From: Phymorhynchus buccinoides
Lineage: Eukaryota; Mollusca; Gastropoda; Neogastropoda; Raphitomidae
Direction: 5' to 3'
Assembly (NCBI GenBank): GCA_017654935.2
Contig: CM065690.1
Span: forward strand, 6,456,479-6,520,478
DNA: 64,000 nucleotides
The notes beneath the pieces were generated by a model. That model saw only the letters and a program-made list of their open reading frames with translations. It was not told where the DNA came from and did not search any database. Shown here piece after piece: positions 13,212 to 24,835 of the stretch (position 1 is the stretch's first letter; each line of letters opens with the position of its first letter). Made by a program: the position numbers and the translations under genes.

Positions 13212-13580
13212 ATGATTAGGTACTTTATAGTCACAAAGAGGCGTCTCGGTGAAATTCGGATTGCTCCCACCTGGAGAGCACGTCGCAGCCAGTAGTTTTT
13301 TTGGCATGCGATTTTTGTGTGACTGATGAGGAAGGAAAGAGGGGTGTGTGTGAATTTTGACCAAAATAATGACAACTTTTTTTCGTTGCCACTGGCTTTA
13401 ACATGTGCTAAATGCATGGGCACACATGACCTCGGTTTATCGTCTCATCCGAGCTCCACGTTCAGACCACAAGGCCTTGTGCAAAAGGAGAGGAACAATC
13501 CCCTGTACCCAGGTCTGAACTCGGGTTTACTTGACACGAGGCGAACGCGATACCTGTGTGCCACTCTATACTCTTGTATT
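13212..13580 (-). mobile_element. tRNA-derived SINE, inverted copy
   Basis: This is the reverse complement of 20,725-21,080. On the minus strand it has a box A-like TGGCACACAGGTA, a box B-like GAGTTCAGACCTGGG near 13,515-13,530 and a conserved core reading GAGACGATAAACCGAGGTC. Its tail runs toward the CA tract. The box B of the mirror copy (GAGTTCGAACC) is closer to consensus, so this copy is somewhat decayed. The tRNA origin is inferred from the split-promoter layout. Confidence 0.65.
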
Positions 13581-13784
13581 AAACATTAATTTTGTTTTAC
13601 CATAATTAGCCACCATCACATTAAAATACGAGCACCTGACCTTGCATATGCTTTATAAAGGTAGCCAATAGATAAAGAAATAAATGAGCATATCAGTGAA
13701 ATAATAAAGTATACGAATAAACAAAAGCAGCCATGGCCAGCTTCATGCACAAACATAACAGCAAACTACCGTTTCTACACATCA
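13581..13784. other. Short unique spacer
   Basis: AT-rich sequence between the SINE and the 57-bp array. It mirrors part of 20,580-20,725. No gene or tandem structure is seen. Confidence 0.5.
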
Positions 13785-14692
13785 ATTAGGCGTGATCAGA
13801 GTTCAAAGTGTGAGGTCAACATTCACCGTTTCTGCACATCAATTAGGCGTGATCAGAGTTCAAAGTACGAGGTCAACATTCACCGTTTCTGCACATCAAT
13901 TAGGCTCCGTGATCAGAGTTCAAAGTATGAGGTCAACATTCACCGTTTCTGCACATCAATTAGGCGTGATCAGAGTTGTTCAAAGTATGAGATCAACATT
14001 CACCAAAGTTTTTCTGCACATCAATTAGGCGTGATCAGAGTTCAAAGTGTGAGGTCAACATTCACCGTTTCTGCACATCAATTAGGCGTGATCAGAGTTC
14101 AAAGTGTGAGGTCAACATTCACCGTTTCTGCACATCAATTAGGCGTGATCAGAGTTCAAAGTGTGAGGTCAACATTCACCGTTTCTACACATCAATTAGG
14201 CGTGATCAGAGTTCAAAGTACGAGGTCAACATTCACCGTTTCTGCACATCAATTAGGCGTGATCAGAGTTCAAAGTATGAGGTCAACATTCACCGTTTCT
14301 GCACATCAATTAGGCGTGATCAGAGTTCAAAGTATGAGGTCAACATTCACCGTTTCTACACATCAATTAGGCGTGATCAGAGTTCAAAGTATGAGGTCAA
14401 CATTCACCGTTTCTGCACATCAATTAGGCGTGATCAGAGTTCAAAGTATGAGGTCAACATTCACCGTTTCTACACATCAATTAGGCGTGATCAGAGTTCA
14501 AAGTACGAGGTCAACATTCACCGTTTCTACACATCAATTAGGCGTGATCAGAGTTCAAAGTACGAGGTCAACATTCACCGTTTCTACACATCAATTAGGC
14601 GTGATCAGAGTTCAAAGTATGAGGTCAACATTCACCGTTTCTGCACATCAATTAGGCGTGATCAGAGTTCAAAGTATGAGGTCAACATTTCA
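13785..14692 (+). repeat. 57-bp satellite, homogeneous, copy B
   Basis: About 16 near-identical units of 57 bp with the words GTGATCAGAGTTCAAAGT, GAGGTCAACATTCACCG and TTTCTGCACATCAATTAGG. The few differences are point changes (TGTG, TACG or TATG after AAAG; TGCAC or TACAC) plus small insertions near 13,905, 13,976 and 14,005. Because 57 is a multiple of 3, one frame stays open as a 19-residue repeat (14,031-14,747), which I treat as a by-product. Confidence 0.95.
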
Positions 14693-15778
14693 GTGTGAAA
14701 CATCATCATACAACTCCAGTGTTTTTGATCAGGGCACATTAACTTGACAGCAAAGCGGTACATTGTTCAGGTTGAAATGGTAACGTCACAGAGGGTGGAG
14801 GAGGAGGGTGTTGGGAGGCGGGTGGGGTGTGAACGGATAGAGATAGAGGTGGCGGGTGTGCCTATACTAACTTTTAGACTATTGCGTGCAGACACTCAAA
14901 AATTGGGGACCATTATTTTTTTGGCAGCATGGTGAAATTCAAGCAAAACCGTGTGCTTCTATAAGCATGATTTGAACACGAGAAATACATGCACGTATAG
15001 ATATGATAAGAAAACATGCATGTACATGGACATATACATATGCGTTATCTACCGTGCAAGGGTAAGAGTGTGTGCATGCCAACAGACATAAACATGTACT
15101 TGCATGTTTTGTATGTGCCACTTTGTGCATTGCGTCATGACAACATAAACCCTACACTGCCTAGATGAAGTGGCACGGGGGGGGGGTTCTAAAACCACAC
15201 ATAACAAGAAAAGGAAAGGTGGATAAAAACAATCTTTGTTTGTCCTCTACCCAACCTTGGTTTCAGCCTCTAAATTGAAGGTTTGTGTGGGATTGGCTGG
15301 AGCCGTGACACACTGACGAGACACGACGACTTCTGTTTCTTCTTCTTCTTGTTTGTATTGTATAATGGCCTCTGAAATAGGAGTAGATCTTGACAGCAGA
15401 AGAGCACGTGTCTCATGGCGCCATGTTGTAATGCACACGTCACGCAGGGTGGAGGGTGTGTGTGTTGGGAGGATGGGTGTGAAGGGCTGGGTGGAATATG
15501 GAGGGTGCATATTATTGTTGACTTCAGAGAGGAGAACGATTTGGGTTGATAAACGTGATAAAGGACGGGGGAGAGGAGATAGAGAGGAGAGGGGGGGGGG
15601 GGAGGGAAACACACAAATGGGCATACACTAGCGAGAGAGGCGGAGATTAGCCTGGCAGAAACAAAGACAGACTGGCAGACATACTGGTAGGACAGAGAGG
15701 ACATACAAGACATTTCTGACAGAGAGACAGACAGAGACAAACAGCCAGAGACAACAGACAGAGACAGAACAGGACAGA
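14693..15778. repeat. Spacer of macro-unit, copy B
   Basis: Mirror of about 18,250-19,140. It contains a G-run at about 15,177-15,187 (C-run at 18,841-18,850 in the mirror), a segment with CCTCTGAAATAGGAGTAGATC at 15,368 that reappears inverted near 18,632-18,655, and a GACA-rich stretch before the CA core. Paired short open frames in both arms are consequences of the inversion. Confidence 0.7.
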
Positions 15779-15926
15779 ACACACACACACACACAAAACA
15801 CACGCGCGCGCGCGCGCGCGCTGCGCGCGCACGCACGCCACGCACGCCCACGCACACGCACGCGCACCACACGCACACGCACGCACACGCACCAACACGC
15901 ACGCAACGCACGCACACGCCCACAAG

Positions 15927-15963
<37 letters not shown>

Positions 15964-16215
15964 CACACACACACAAAACACAACCAAGGAATGAATGAAT
16001 GATAAGTTTTCTTATTGAGATAATAGATTAAGCAACATTGCTTTTTCGTCCAGGCCTCGTGCAAAAAAAATAGAAACTGAAGAAAAGAAATCAAACATAA
16101 CTACAAAAGAACCAACCAAAAGAAAACAAATGAGTGGAGAAAATACAATCTTAAACTAAATAATTGTCTGCCCCATCCTTCTTTTTAGGCAACGCACACG
16201 CCCCACACACACACA

Positions 16216-16246
<31 letters not shown>

Positions 16247-16850
16247 CACAACAACCAAGAAACCACACCACCACACACACACACACACAAAAAAAAAAAA
16301 CACAAACACACACACACCCACGCACACGCGCACACACGCGCACACACGCACCCGCACTCACGCACACACGCACGCACACGCACAACACGCACGGCACCAC
16401 ACACAACCACACACACACACACACACACACCACACACTACCACAACCCACACACCCACACACACACACACACACACTAACACACCGTGCTCGGATAGCGG
16501 CCAATGGTCCACGCGCACGCACACTCGCGCACACGCACACAAGCACACAAATTACATACAATGATACATACACATATGCACTTACACAAATTGCATACAT
16601 AGGCTTACGTACAAACATACAGACATACATCTCACAACCACACAACGCACACACGCACACGCCACGCACGCACGCAAGCACACGCGCGCGCGCACGCGCA
16701 CGCGCACGCGTACGCGCACACGCACACGCACAGACGCACACGCACACTCACACGCACACACGCACGCACACGCACACCGCACACGCACACACACACCCAC
16801 ATCCACCACACACACACACACACACATCACACACACACAATCTCTCTCTC
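15779..16850 (+). repeat. CA-rich arm of fold axis 2
   Basis: CA and CACG dinucleotide tracts at 15,779-15,980, 16,193-16,480 and 16,620-16,840. They are separated by a unique block (15,985-16,190) that recurs inverted at about 17,800-18,010. Together with the TG arm that follows, this forms the centre of the second inversion. The many long open frames here are dinucleotide translations. Confidence 0.9.
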
Positions 16851-16859
16851 TCAATTGGC

Positions 16860-17116
16860 GTGTGCCTGCATGTGCATATGCCTCTGTGTGTGTGTGTGTG
16901 GGTGTGTGTATGTGTGTGTGTGTGTGTGTGTGTGTCGTGTGTGTGTTGTGTGTGTGTGTGTGTGTTGTGTTGTTGTGTGTGTGTTTGTGTGTGTTGTGTG
17001 TGTGTGTGTGTGTGTGGTGTGTGTGTGTGTGTGTGTGTGTGTTGTGTGTGTGTGTGTGTGGGATGTGCTGTGTCGTGTTGTGTGTGGTGTGTGTGTGTGT
17101 GTCCCAGGGTGTGTTG

Positions 17117-17158
<42 letters not shown>

Positions 17159-17560
17159 TGTGTCCACAGAGGGTGTGTGTGTGTGTGTGGTGTGTGTGTG
17201 TGTGGTGTCGTGTGCGTCGTGTGTGTGAACAGCCATGTGTGATACACGTGTGTGTGAACTTTTGTGTGCATGTGTGTGTGTGTGTGTGTGATTTGGGTGA
17301 CTTGTGGGAAAACAAATTTGTGTACGTACCCACTGTGTGTGTGTGTGGTGACCAAACGATTGCTGTGTGTGAAGGCAATGTGTGTGTCGTGTGTGTGTAA
17401 AGTGTGTGAATTGGGTGTTGGCCAAAATTGTACGTGTGTGTGTGTGTGTGTTTGGAAAGTTATGGGTGGGTTGCAAGTGAGCCTGTGGGTGTGTGTGGAT
17501 AGCTTATGTGTATATGTGTTGTGATGAGATTCTGTCTCTCTCTGTCTCTCTCTGTGTCTC

Positions 17561-17609
<49 letters not shown>

Positions 17610-17722
17610 CTCTCTCTCTCTCTCTCTTAATTTGTCCAAGTTATTTTTATCTTCATGTTTATATGCTTATGATACCTTGTGTATAGAGGGGTGTGGGGGA
17701 GGTGTGTGGTGGTGGTGGTGGT

Positions 17723-17761
<39 letters not shown>

Positions 17762-17765
17762 TGTG

Positions 17766-17799
<34 letters not shown>

Positions 17800-18021
17800 G
17801 TGTGCCTAAAAGAAGGATGGGGCAGACAATTGTTTAGTTTAAGATTGTATTTTCTCCACTCATTTGTTTTCTTTTGGTTGTTCTTTGTATTTATGTTTGA
17901 TTTCTTTTCTTCAGTTTCTATTTTTTTGCATGAGGACTGGACGAAAAAAAGCAATGTTGCTTAATCTATTATCCTCAATAAAGAAAACTTATTCATTCAT
18001 TCATTCATTGTGTGTGTTTTG

Positions 18022-18075
<54 letters not shown>

Positions 18076-18204
18076 GTGCGTGTGCGTGCGTGCGTGCGTG
18101 TGCGTGCGTGCGTGCGTGCGTGTGTGCGGCGCGTGTGCGTGTGCGTGCGCGTGCGTGTGCGTGTGCGTGCGTGCGTGCGTGCGTGCGTTGCGTGCGCGCG
18201 CCGC

Positions 18205-18250
<46 letters not shown>
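16860..18250 (+). repeat. TG-rich arm of fold axis 2
   Basis: TG tracts at 16,880-17,470, 17,725-17,806 and 18,009-18,240, with a (CT)n tract at 17,533-17,632 and (ATTC)n at 17,990-18,008. The unique block at 17,800-18,010 is the reverse complement of 15,985-16,190. The CT tract has no equivalent on the CA side, so the arms are not exact mirrors. Confidence 0.9.
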
Positions 18251-18251
<1 letters not shown>

Positions 18252-19140
18252 TGTCTCTGTCTGTCTCTGTCTGTTGTCTCTGTCTGTTGTCTCTGTCTGT
18301 CTCTCTGTCAGAATGTCTTGTATGTCTCTCTGTCTACCAGTATGTCTGCCAGTCTGTCTTTGTTTCTGCCAGGCTAATCTCCGCCTCTCTCGCTATGTGT
18401 ATGCCCATTTGCGTGTTTCCCTCCCCCCCCCCCCTCTCTCTCTCTATCTCTCTCCCCCGTCCCTTTCTCACGTATACCCAAATCGTTCTCCTCTCTGAAG
18501 TCAACAATAATATGCACCCTCCATATTCCACCCAGCCCTTCACACCCATCCTCCCAACACACACACCCTCCACCCTGCGTGACGTGTGCATTACAACATG
18601 GCGCCATGAGACACGTGCTCTTCTGCTGTCAAGATCTACTCCTATTTCAGAGGCCATTATACAATACAAACCAAGAAGAAGAAGAAACAGAAGTCGTCGT
18701 GTCTCTGTCAGTGTGTCACGGCTTCCAGCCAATCCCACACAAACCTTCAATTTAGAGGCTGAAACCAAGGTTGGGTAGAGGACAAACAAAGATTGTTTTT
18801 ATCCACCTTTCCTTTTCTTGTTATGTGTGGTTTTAGCACCCCCCCCCCCCGTGCCACTTCATCTAGTCAGTGTAGGGTTAATGTTGTCATGACGCAATGC
18901 ACAAAGTGGCACATACAAAACATGCAAGTACATGTTTATGTCTGTTGGCATGCACACACTCTTACCCTTGCACGGTAGATAACGCATATGTATATGTCCA
19001 TGTACATGCATGTTTTCTTATCATATCTATACGTGCATGTATTTCTCGTGTTCAAATCATGCTTATAGAAGCACACGGTTTTGCTTGAATTTCACCATGC
19101 TGCCAAAAAAATACCTCCACCCCTCTGTGACAATTCCATT
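18251..19140. repeat. Spacer of macro-unit, copy C
   Basis: This is the inverted counterpart of 14,930-15,778, with the same features in reverse order (GTCT-rich stretch, then C-run at 18,841-18,850) and only modest differences. No gene is supported. Confidence 0.75.
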
Positions 19141-19980
19141 CCAACATGGCGCCATGAGAAACAGCCCACTGTGTTGTCAAGGCAATGCACCCTGATCAAA
19201 CAGATCGTCAACAACACAAACAGTCCACTCAGAACATTCAAGGCATTGCACCCTGATCAAACAAATCATCAACAACACAAACAGCCCACTGAAGTGAAGG
19301 GTTGCACCCTAATCAAACAGATCGTCAACAACACAAACAGCCCACTGTGAATGTCAAAGGCATTGCATGCTAGAAAACTGATCAAAAAGATCCAAACATA
19401 ACAAAAACAGCCCACTGTGTTGTCATTCCTGATCAAACAGATCGTCAACAACATGTCAAAAAAATGTTGTCAAGGCACTTTGAACCCTGATCAAACGCCT
19501 AATTCATGTATAAACAGCCCAATGTAATCACCTCATACTTTGAACTCTGATCACGCCTAATCGTCAACAACAGAAACAGCCCACTGTTGACCTCAAGGCT
19601 TTTAACTCTGATATGACGCTTAGTTGATATCACGAAACTGTTAATTTGTTGACCTCATTATTCACAACTCTGATACACGAATCGGCAATGTCTGAGTTCA
19701 GAAACCTAATTGTTTCTTGTCTTTGTTTCATATGATCAAACCTTTGTTAATGGAGAAAAGTTAATTAGTGTTTTGTTTTTAAAACTCTGATCACACATGT
19801 TAAATTCCAGCAACTGTGTGTTGACCTCATACTTTGATGTCTGATCACGCCTCGTGTATGTGTAGAAACGGTGAATGTTGACCTGGTACTTTGAACTCTG
19901 ATCACGCCTAATGATGATGCAGAAACTGTGAATTCAAAACCTCAAACTTTGAACCATGATCATACCTAAAGATGTCTAAA
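19141..19980 (+). repeat. Degenerate 57-60 bp satellite, copy C
   Basis: It begins with units carrying CCTGATCAAACAGATCGTC and AACACAAACAGCCCACTG, and drifts into units resembling the inverted 57-bp satellite of copy B (ACTTTGAACTCTGATCACG, GTTGACCTCATACTTTGA). Intermediate units combine words from both forms. This is the mirror position of the homogeneous array at 13,785-14,692. Confidence 0.75.
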
Positions 19981-20345
19981 AGGGTAAGATGGACTATGTT
20001 TGTGCTAAGATAGAGATCGTTAGTGGGTTTAGTTGCTGGCTATCCAAAACTGCTTTTGAATTTGAACGGAGAATTTCACTGGCCTATTTACGTGTAAAAT
20101 ATTGTCACGTTTAAAAGGGACATAACCAGTGTTTCTGTCCTCACTACTCATATAGGGAAAAGAGACCGGATGCTTGTCTTCCCCTATACAGTCTTTGGTA
20201 ATACTATGTTGATGTGTACTGTTATGGGGTCTTTTGGGCTATTGTTTGCAATGTTTGATGCCGCAGGTGTGGATGGTATTTGTATTCATTTTCTTGTGCC
20301 CCCAGGGGTTTTCGGAATGAAGTTGATTTGATTTGATTTGATTTG
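19981..20345 (+). mobile_element. LINE or SINE 3' tail ending in (TTTGA)n
   Basis: Unique sequence ends with CCCCCAGGGGTTTTCGGAATG followed by TGATTTGATTTGATTTG near 20,322-20,345. A short TTTGA microsatellite tail of this kind is typical of some non-LTR elements, and a similar tail ends the insertion at 46,229-46,434. No coding part or 5' end is visible, so the family is unknown. Confidence 0.45.
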
Positions 20346-20724
20346 TCAACAACAACACAAAAAAGCTAATGTTATGCCGCCTCTGTCAGTAGGTCACAGC
20401 TTCCAGCCAATCACCGACCAGACATTCAAATTAGTGCTTAGAAGCCAAGCATGCCGGATATCTTCCTGTTTCGTTGGGTTTAACAGGGGCACTGAAACAA
20501 ACAACGAATCAATCGTTAATTTTAAGAAAATCAATAATGTTTTGCTATTATGTTTGTGCATGGTTGCTTTTGTTTAGTCGTATATTTTATTATTTCACCG
20601 ATATGCGCATTTATTTCTGTATCTATTGGCTACCTTTATAAAGCATATGCAAGGTCAGGTGCACGTAGTTTAATGTGATGGTGGCTAATTAAGGTAAAAC
20701 AACATTAATGTTTAATACAAGAGC
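20346..20724. other. Unique spacer
   Basis: AT-rich sequence without a supported gene. The part from about 20,580 mirrors 13,600-13,740 of copy B. Confidence 0.5.
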
Positions 20725-21080
20725 ATAGAGTGGCACGCAGGTATCGCGTTCGCCTCGTGTCAAGTAAACCCGAGTTCGAACCTGGGTACAGGGGATTTTT
20801 CCTCTCACTTTGCACTAGGCCTTATGGTCTTTCGGATGAGACGATAAACCGAGGTCGCGTGTGCTCATGCACTTAGCACACGCTAAACCCAGTAGCAACG
20901 AAAAAGTTGTCATTTGGTCAAAATTTACGCCCCCCTCTTTCCTTCCCCATCAGTCACACAAAAATCGAAATAAAAAAAAAGGGTGGCGTGCCTCTGGCTG
21001 TGACGTGCTCTCTAGGTGGGAGCAACCCGAATTTCACAAAGACGCCTCTGTGACTATAAAGTACCTAATACCTAATAGGC
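20725..21080 (+). mobile_element. tRNA-derived SINE
   Basis: It has a box A-like TGGCACGCAGGTA near 20,737, a strong box B, GAGTTCGAACCTGGG, near 20,772-20,786, and the core words GATGAGACGATAAACCGAGG and CACTTAGCACACGC. It ends in a short CTAATA-type repeat beside a CT tract. The split pol III promoter identifies a tRNA-type SINE; the conserved core suggests a widespread invertebrate family that I do not name. The inverted partner is 13,212-13,580. Confidence 0.75.
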
Positions 21081-21094
21081 CTAATACACTGTGT

Positions 21095-21700
<606 letters not shown>

Positions 21701-22495
21701 TCCATCCACTTCATTTTTTTCCCTTCTTGTTGTTTGCCATTGACAGTATAATTATCATGATAGTGTTATTCATCCACATGTTTATTTTATTTTGAGCATA
21801 TCATTTATGCTTTAATATTGTATTGATTATGTGTATATGTTGTATATGGCATTATGATCTTTTGTTGTGTTGCTTTTCGTTTCATTTTCTATACAAAAAA
21901 TGCAATGTACAAAAAGTTACATAATTTTAAAAAACCAACTCGCTGCAGACATATATACGTGTGCACAAACATTAACTAACTTGCACTTTCGTTATTAAAT
22001 AGTAGTCACATGTGTTGTACATAAAACAAAAACAACCACACAACAAAAGCGGTTGATTTGGTCTTTTTTTGAGTGTGTTTTTGTAACTGGTCTTTGTGGT
22101 CATTAATAGTTTCAAATATGTTCAAGTATTTTCAATGCACGCTGATACATTTCGGGGGTAACCAAAAACAAGTGTAGCAGTCGTGTCTTTGTCAGTTGGC
22201 CACGGCTTCCTGCCGATCCCAAACAGAAATTCACATTAGATGTTGAAGCTCTAGCTTGAGGGGTGGGGATGGGGCGGAGGGGAGGAGAGGTCGTCTTTGC
22301 TCGCACCCTTTCTCTTCCTGTTTGGTTTAGCATTTTAGCAGCCCCCCCCCCCCCCTGCCACTCCTCGTCTCAGTGTAAGCAAAGCCGTTCTGATCCAGTG
22401 CACAAAGTTGTCTATGCATGCAGATGGTATGTCTGTTGGTGTGCATACAGACTTATCTGTGTAGGTAGTAAATGCATATATTATATACTGCTAAC
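21701..22495 (+). repeat. G-run spacer of macro-unit, copy C
   Basis: Reverse complement of 11,154-11,972, including the homopolymer (C-run at about 22,343-22,357). It leads directly into the 69-bp satellite. Confidence 0.8.
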
Positions 22496-23290
22496 AACAA
22501 GTAGGGAATATTGACTTGAATATCACTGTGGGTTCAGTAACCATACCATCAGTTTTATTAACAACAAGTAGGGGATATTGACTTTGCAATATCACTGTGG
22601 GTTCAGTAACCATACCATCAGTTTTATTAACAACAAGTAGGGGATATTGACTTTGCAATATCACTGTGGGTTCAGTAACCATACCATCAGTTTTATTAAC
22701 AACAAGTAGGGGATATTGACTTTGCAATATCACTGTGGGTTCAGTAACCATACCATCAGTTTTATTAACAACAAGTAGGGGATATTGACTTTGCAATATC
22801 ACTGTGGGTTCAGTAACCATACCATCAGTTTTATTAACAACAAGTAGGGGATATTGACTTTGCAATATCACTGTGGGTTCAGTAACCATACCATCAGTTT
22901 TATTAACAACAAGTAGGGGATATTGACTTTGAATATCACTGTGGGTTCAGTAACCATACCATCAGTTTTATTAACAACAAGTAGGGGATATTGACGTGAA
23001 TATCACTTGCAATACACATCAGTGGGTTCAGTAACCATACCATCAGTTTTATTAACAACAAGTAGGGGATATTGACATTGCAATATCACTGTGGGTTCAG
23101 TAACCATACCTCAGTTTTATTAACAACAAGTAGGGGATAACTTTGCAATATCAGGCATTCAAGGCAATAGGGGATATTGACTTTGCAATATCACTGTGGG
23201 TTCAGTAACCATACCATCAGTTTTATTAACACAAGTAGGGGATATTGACTTTGCAATATCACTCAAGGTTCAGTAACCATACCATCAGTT
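22496..23290 (+). repeat. 69-bp satellite array, copy C (clean)
   Basis: About 11 units, of which those at 22,560-22,980 are essentially identical and give an exact 69-bp period. The first unit and one at 22,981 are variants lacking the central TTTGC (GACTTGAATATC). Later units contain inserted words from the neighbouring 72-bp satellite near 23,150-23,170. Confidence 0.97.
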
Positions 23291-23965
23291 TTATGGAACA
23301 GTCTCCTGGGGATTGTTGGGACTGTTTGCTACCAGGCATTCAAGGCAATCAGTTGTCATGCTCTGATATGCTTTTCAGTCTCCTGGGGATTGTTGGGCCA
23401 CTGTTTGCTACCAGGCATTCAAGGCAATGCCTTCTCATGGACAGTCTCCTGGGGATTGTTGGGCCACTGTTTGCTACCAGGCATTCAAGGCAATGCTTTC
23501 TCATGCTCTGGGTCAGTCTCCTGAAGATTAACAACAAGTTGGGCCACTGTTTGCTACCAGGCATTCAAGGCAATGCCTTCTCATGCTCTGGAACAGTCTC
23601 CTGGGGATTGTTGGGCCACTGTTTGTTCAGCCAGGCATTCAAGGCAATGCCTTCTCATGCTCTGAGACAGTCTGCTGGGGATTGTTGGGCCACTGTTTGC
23701 TACCAGGCATTCAAGGCAATGCCTTATCATGCTCTGGAACAGTCTCCTGGGGATTGTTGGGCCACTGTTTGCTACCAGGCATTCAAGGCAATGCCTTCTC
23801 ATGCTCTGGGACAGTCTCCTGGGGATTGTTGGGCCACTGTTTGCTGCCAGGCATTCAAGGCAATGCCTTCTCATGCTCTGGAACAGTCTCCTGACAGATT
23901 GTTGGGCCACTGTTTGCTGCCAGGCATTCAAGGCAATGCCTTCTCATGCTCTGAGACAGTCTCCT
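23291..23965 (+). repeat. 72-bp satellite array, copy C
   Basis: About nine units with an exact 72-bp period between good copies (for example 23,737 to 23,809). Words are CAGTCTCCTGGGGATTGTTG, GGCCACTGTTTGCTACC and CATTCAAGGCAATGCCTTC. One unit near 23,525-23,540 has GATTAACAACAAGTTGGGCC, importing a 69-bp-satellite word. Open frames on both strands follow from the period being a multiple of 3. Confidence 0.95.
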
Positions 23966-24835
23966 GAAGATTTTCTCGAGGATTAGTGTTTTCCCGGCGT
24001 CCATAGATCCTCTTACGACCGTTATAATGGTGCAAGCTGAACTAGAAAAAACGCCTAGCTATGCCTTGCAGAAAACCGTGGTGCAACACGCTTTCAACTG
24101 TTTTATGGCTGTTTTTGTGACTTTTGGACATTGCACCCATTGATGTCCGTCTTCTCTGACAACCACGTGACGTTTCAAAATTAATTTTAGTCATCAATTT
24201 TATGCTAAAGGAATAACATATATTTGTTTTCAAATGGAATAGAACTGATAAGTTTGTTATTGAACTCATGGTGATCTTACAAATCACAATGTCCCCTACT
24301 TTTTGTGAGCAGTATATGTGCCCATTATGTATGCATGTAATGATATTAAGTTTATGGATTCCCATGTTCAAATCATGTTTAGAGAAGCACGCGGGTGTTT
24401 AAGCATTTCACCATGCCGCAACAAGTGGTCGTCACTTTGTCAGTGTCTGCAGGCTTGACTGAGTCTGGGGAAAATAACCTAGCTGGATTTAGAATAGCTG
24501 TGATTGGCTGAACTGCGGTGGTGGTACGTCACGTGATGTCACCCAAAGCCACGGCTCTTCAAGGTGACTTAGCGTTCACTCTGTCCCACACTGCAGACGT
24601 GTTACCAGCTTCAGGAGTCGAACCTTGCAAAGTACAAAGCAATAGGTAAGTCTGTTAAACTTTTTGTTCCTTTGTTCCGATCTTTTACTGTTGTAGCTAA
24701 GGTCTAAGGGAACACGTTGGGCTTAAAGGCGTTTTGTAGATTCAAGTTTGTTGGTCTTGCTGTATGTTTTAAATTTGGTGTGCTTAAGGAAATCCAGGCT
24801 TCATGTACAGTTGATCCGCGGTATTTCGGCCACCT
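23966..24835 (+). repeat. Macro-unit segment between satellites, copy C (clean)
   Basis: Direct copy of about 5,160-6,085 and the inverse of about 6,430-7,300. It is the cleanest version and the best reference for this segment. It ends in CGGTATTTCGGCCACCTAAC just before the 32-bp array. Confidence 0.85.
24501..24650 (+). promoter_or_regulatory. Candidate Pol II promoter and splice donor, copy C
   Basis: TGATTGGCTG (inverted CCAAT, 24,501-24,510), CACGTGA overlapping ACGTCACGTG (24,526-24,536), and about 110 bases later ATAG followed by GTAAGT (donor G at 24,646). The donor-like GTAAGT is a full match to the metazoan 5' splice consensus. Motif order and spacing match 5,707-5,870. Function is inferred. 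Confidence 0.38.

Noticed and set aside
15270..18012. Many long open frames of Cys/Val or His/Thr across the CA and TG tracts
   Set aside because: They are translations of dinucleotide repeats, present on both strands at once, with no domain content.
20725..20800. Functional tRNA gene
   Set aside because: Box A and box B are present but no cloverleaf arms can be formed around them and a SINE core follows, so it is tRNA-derived only.
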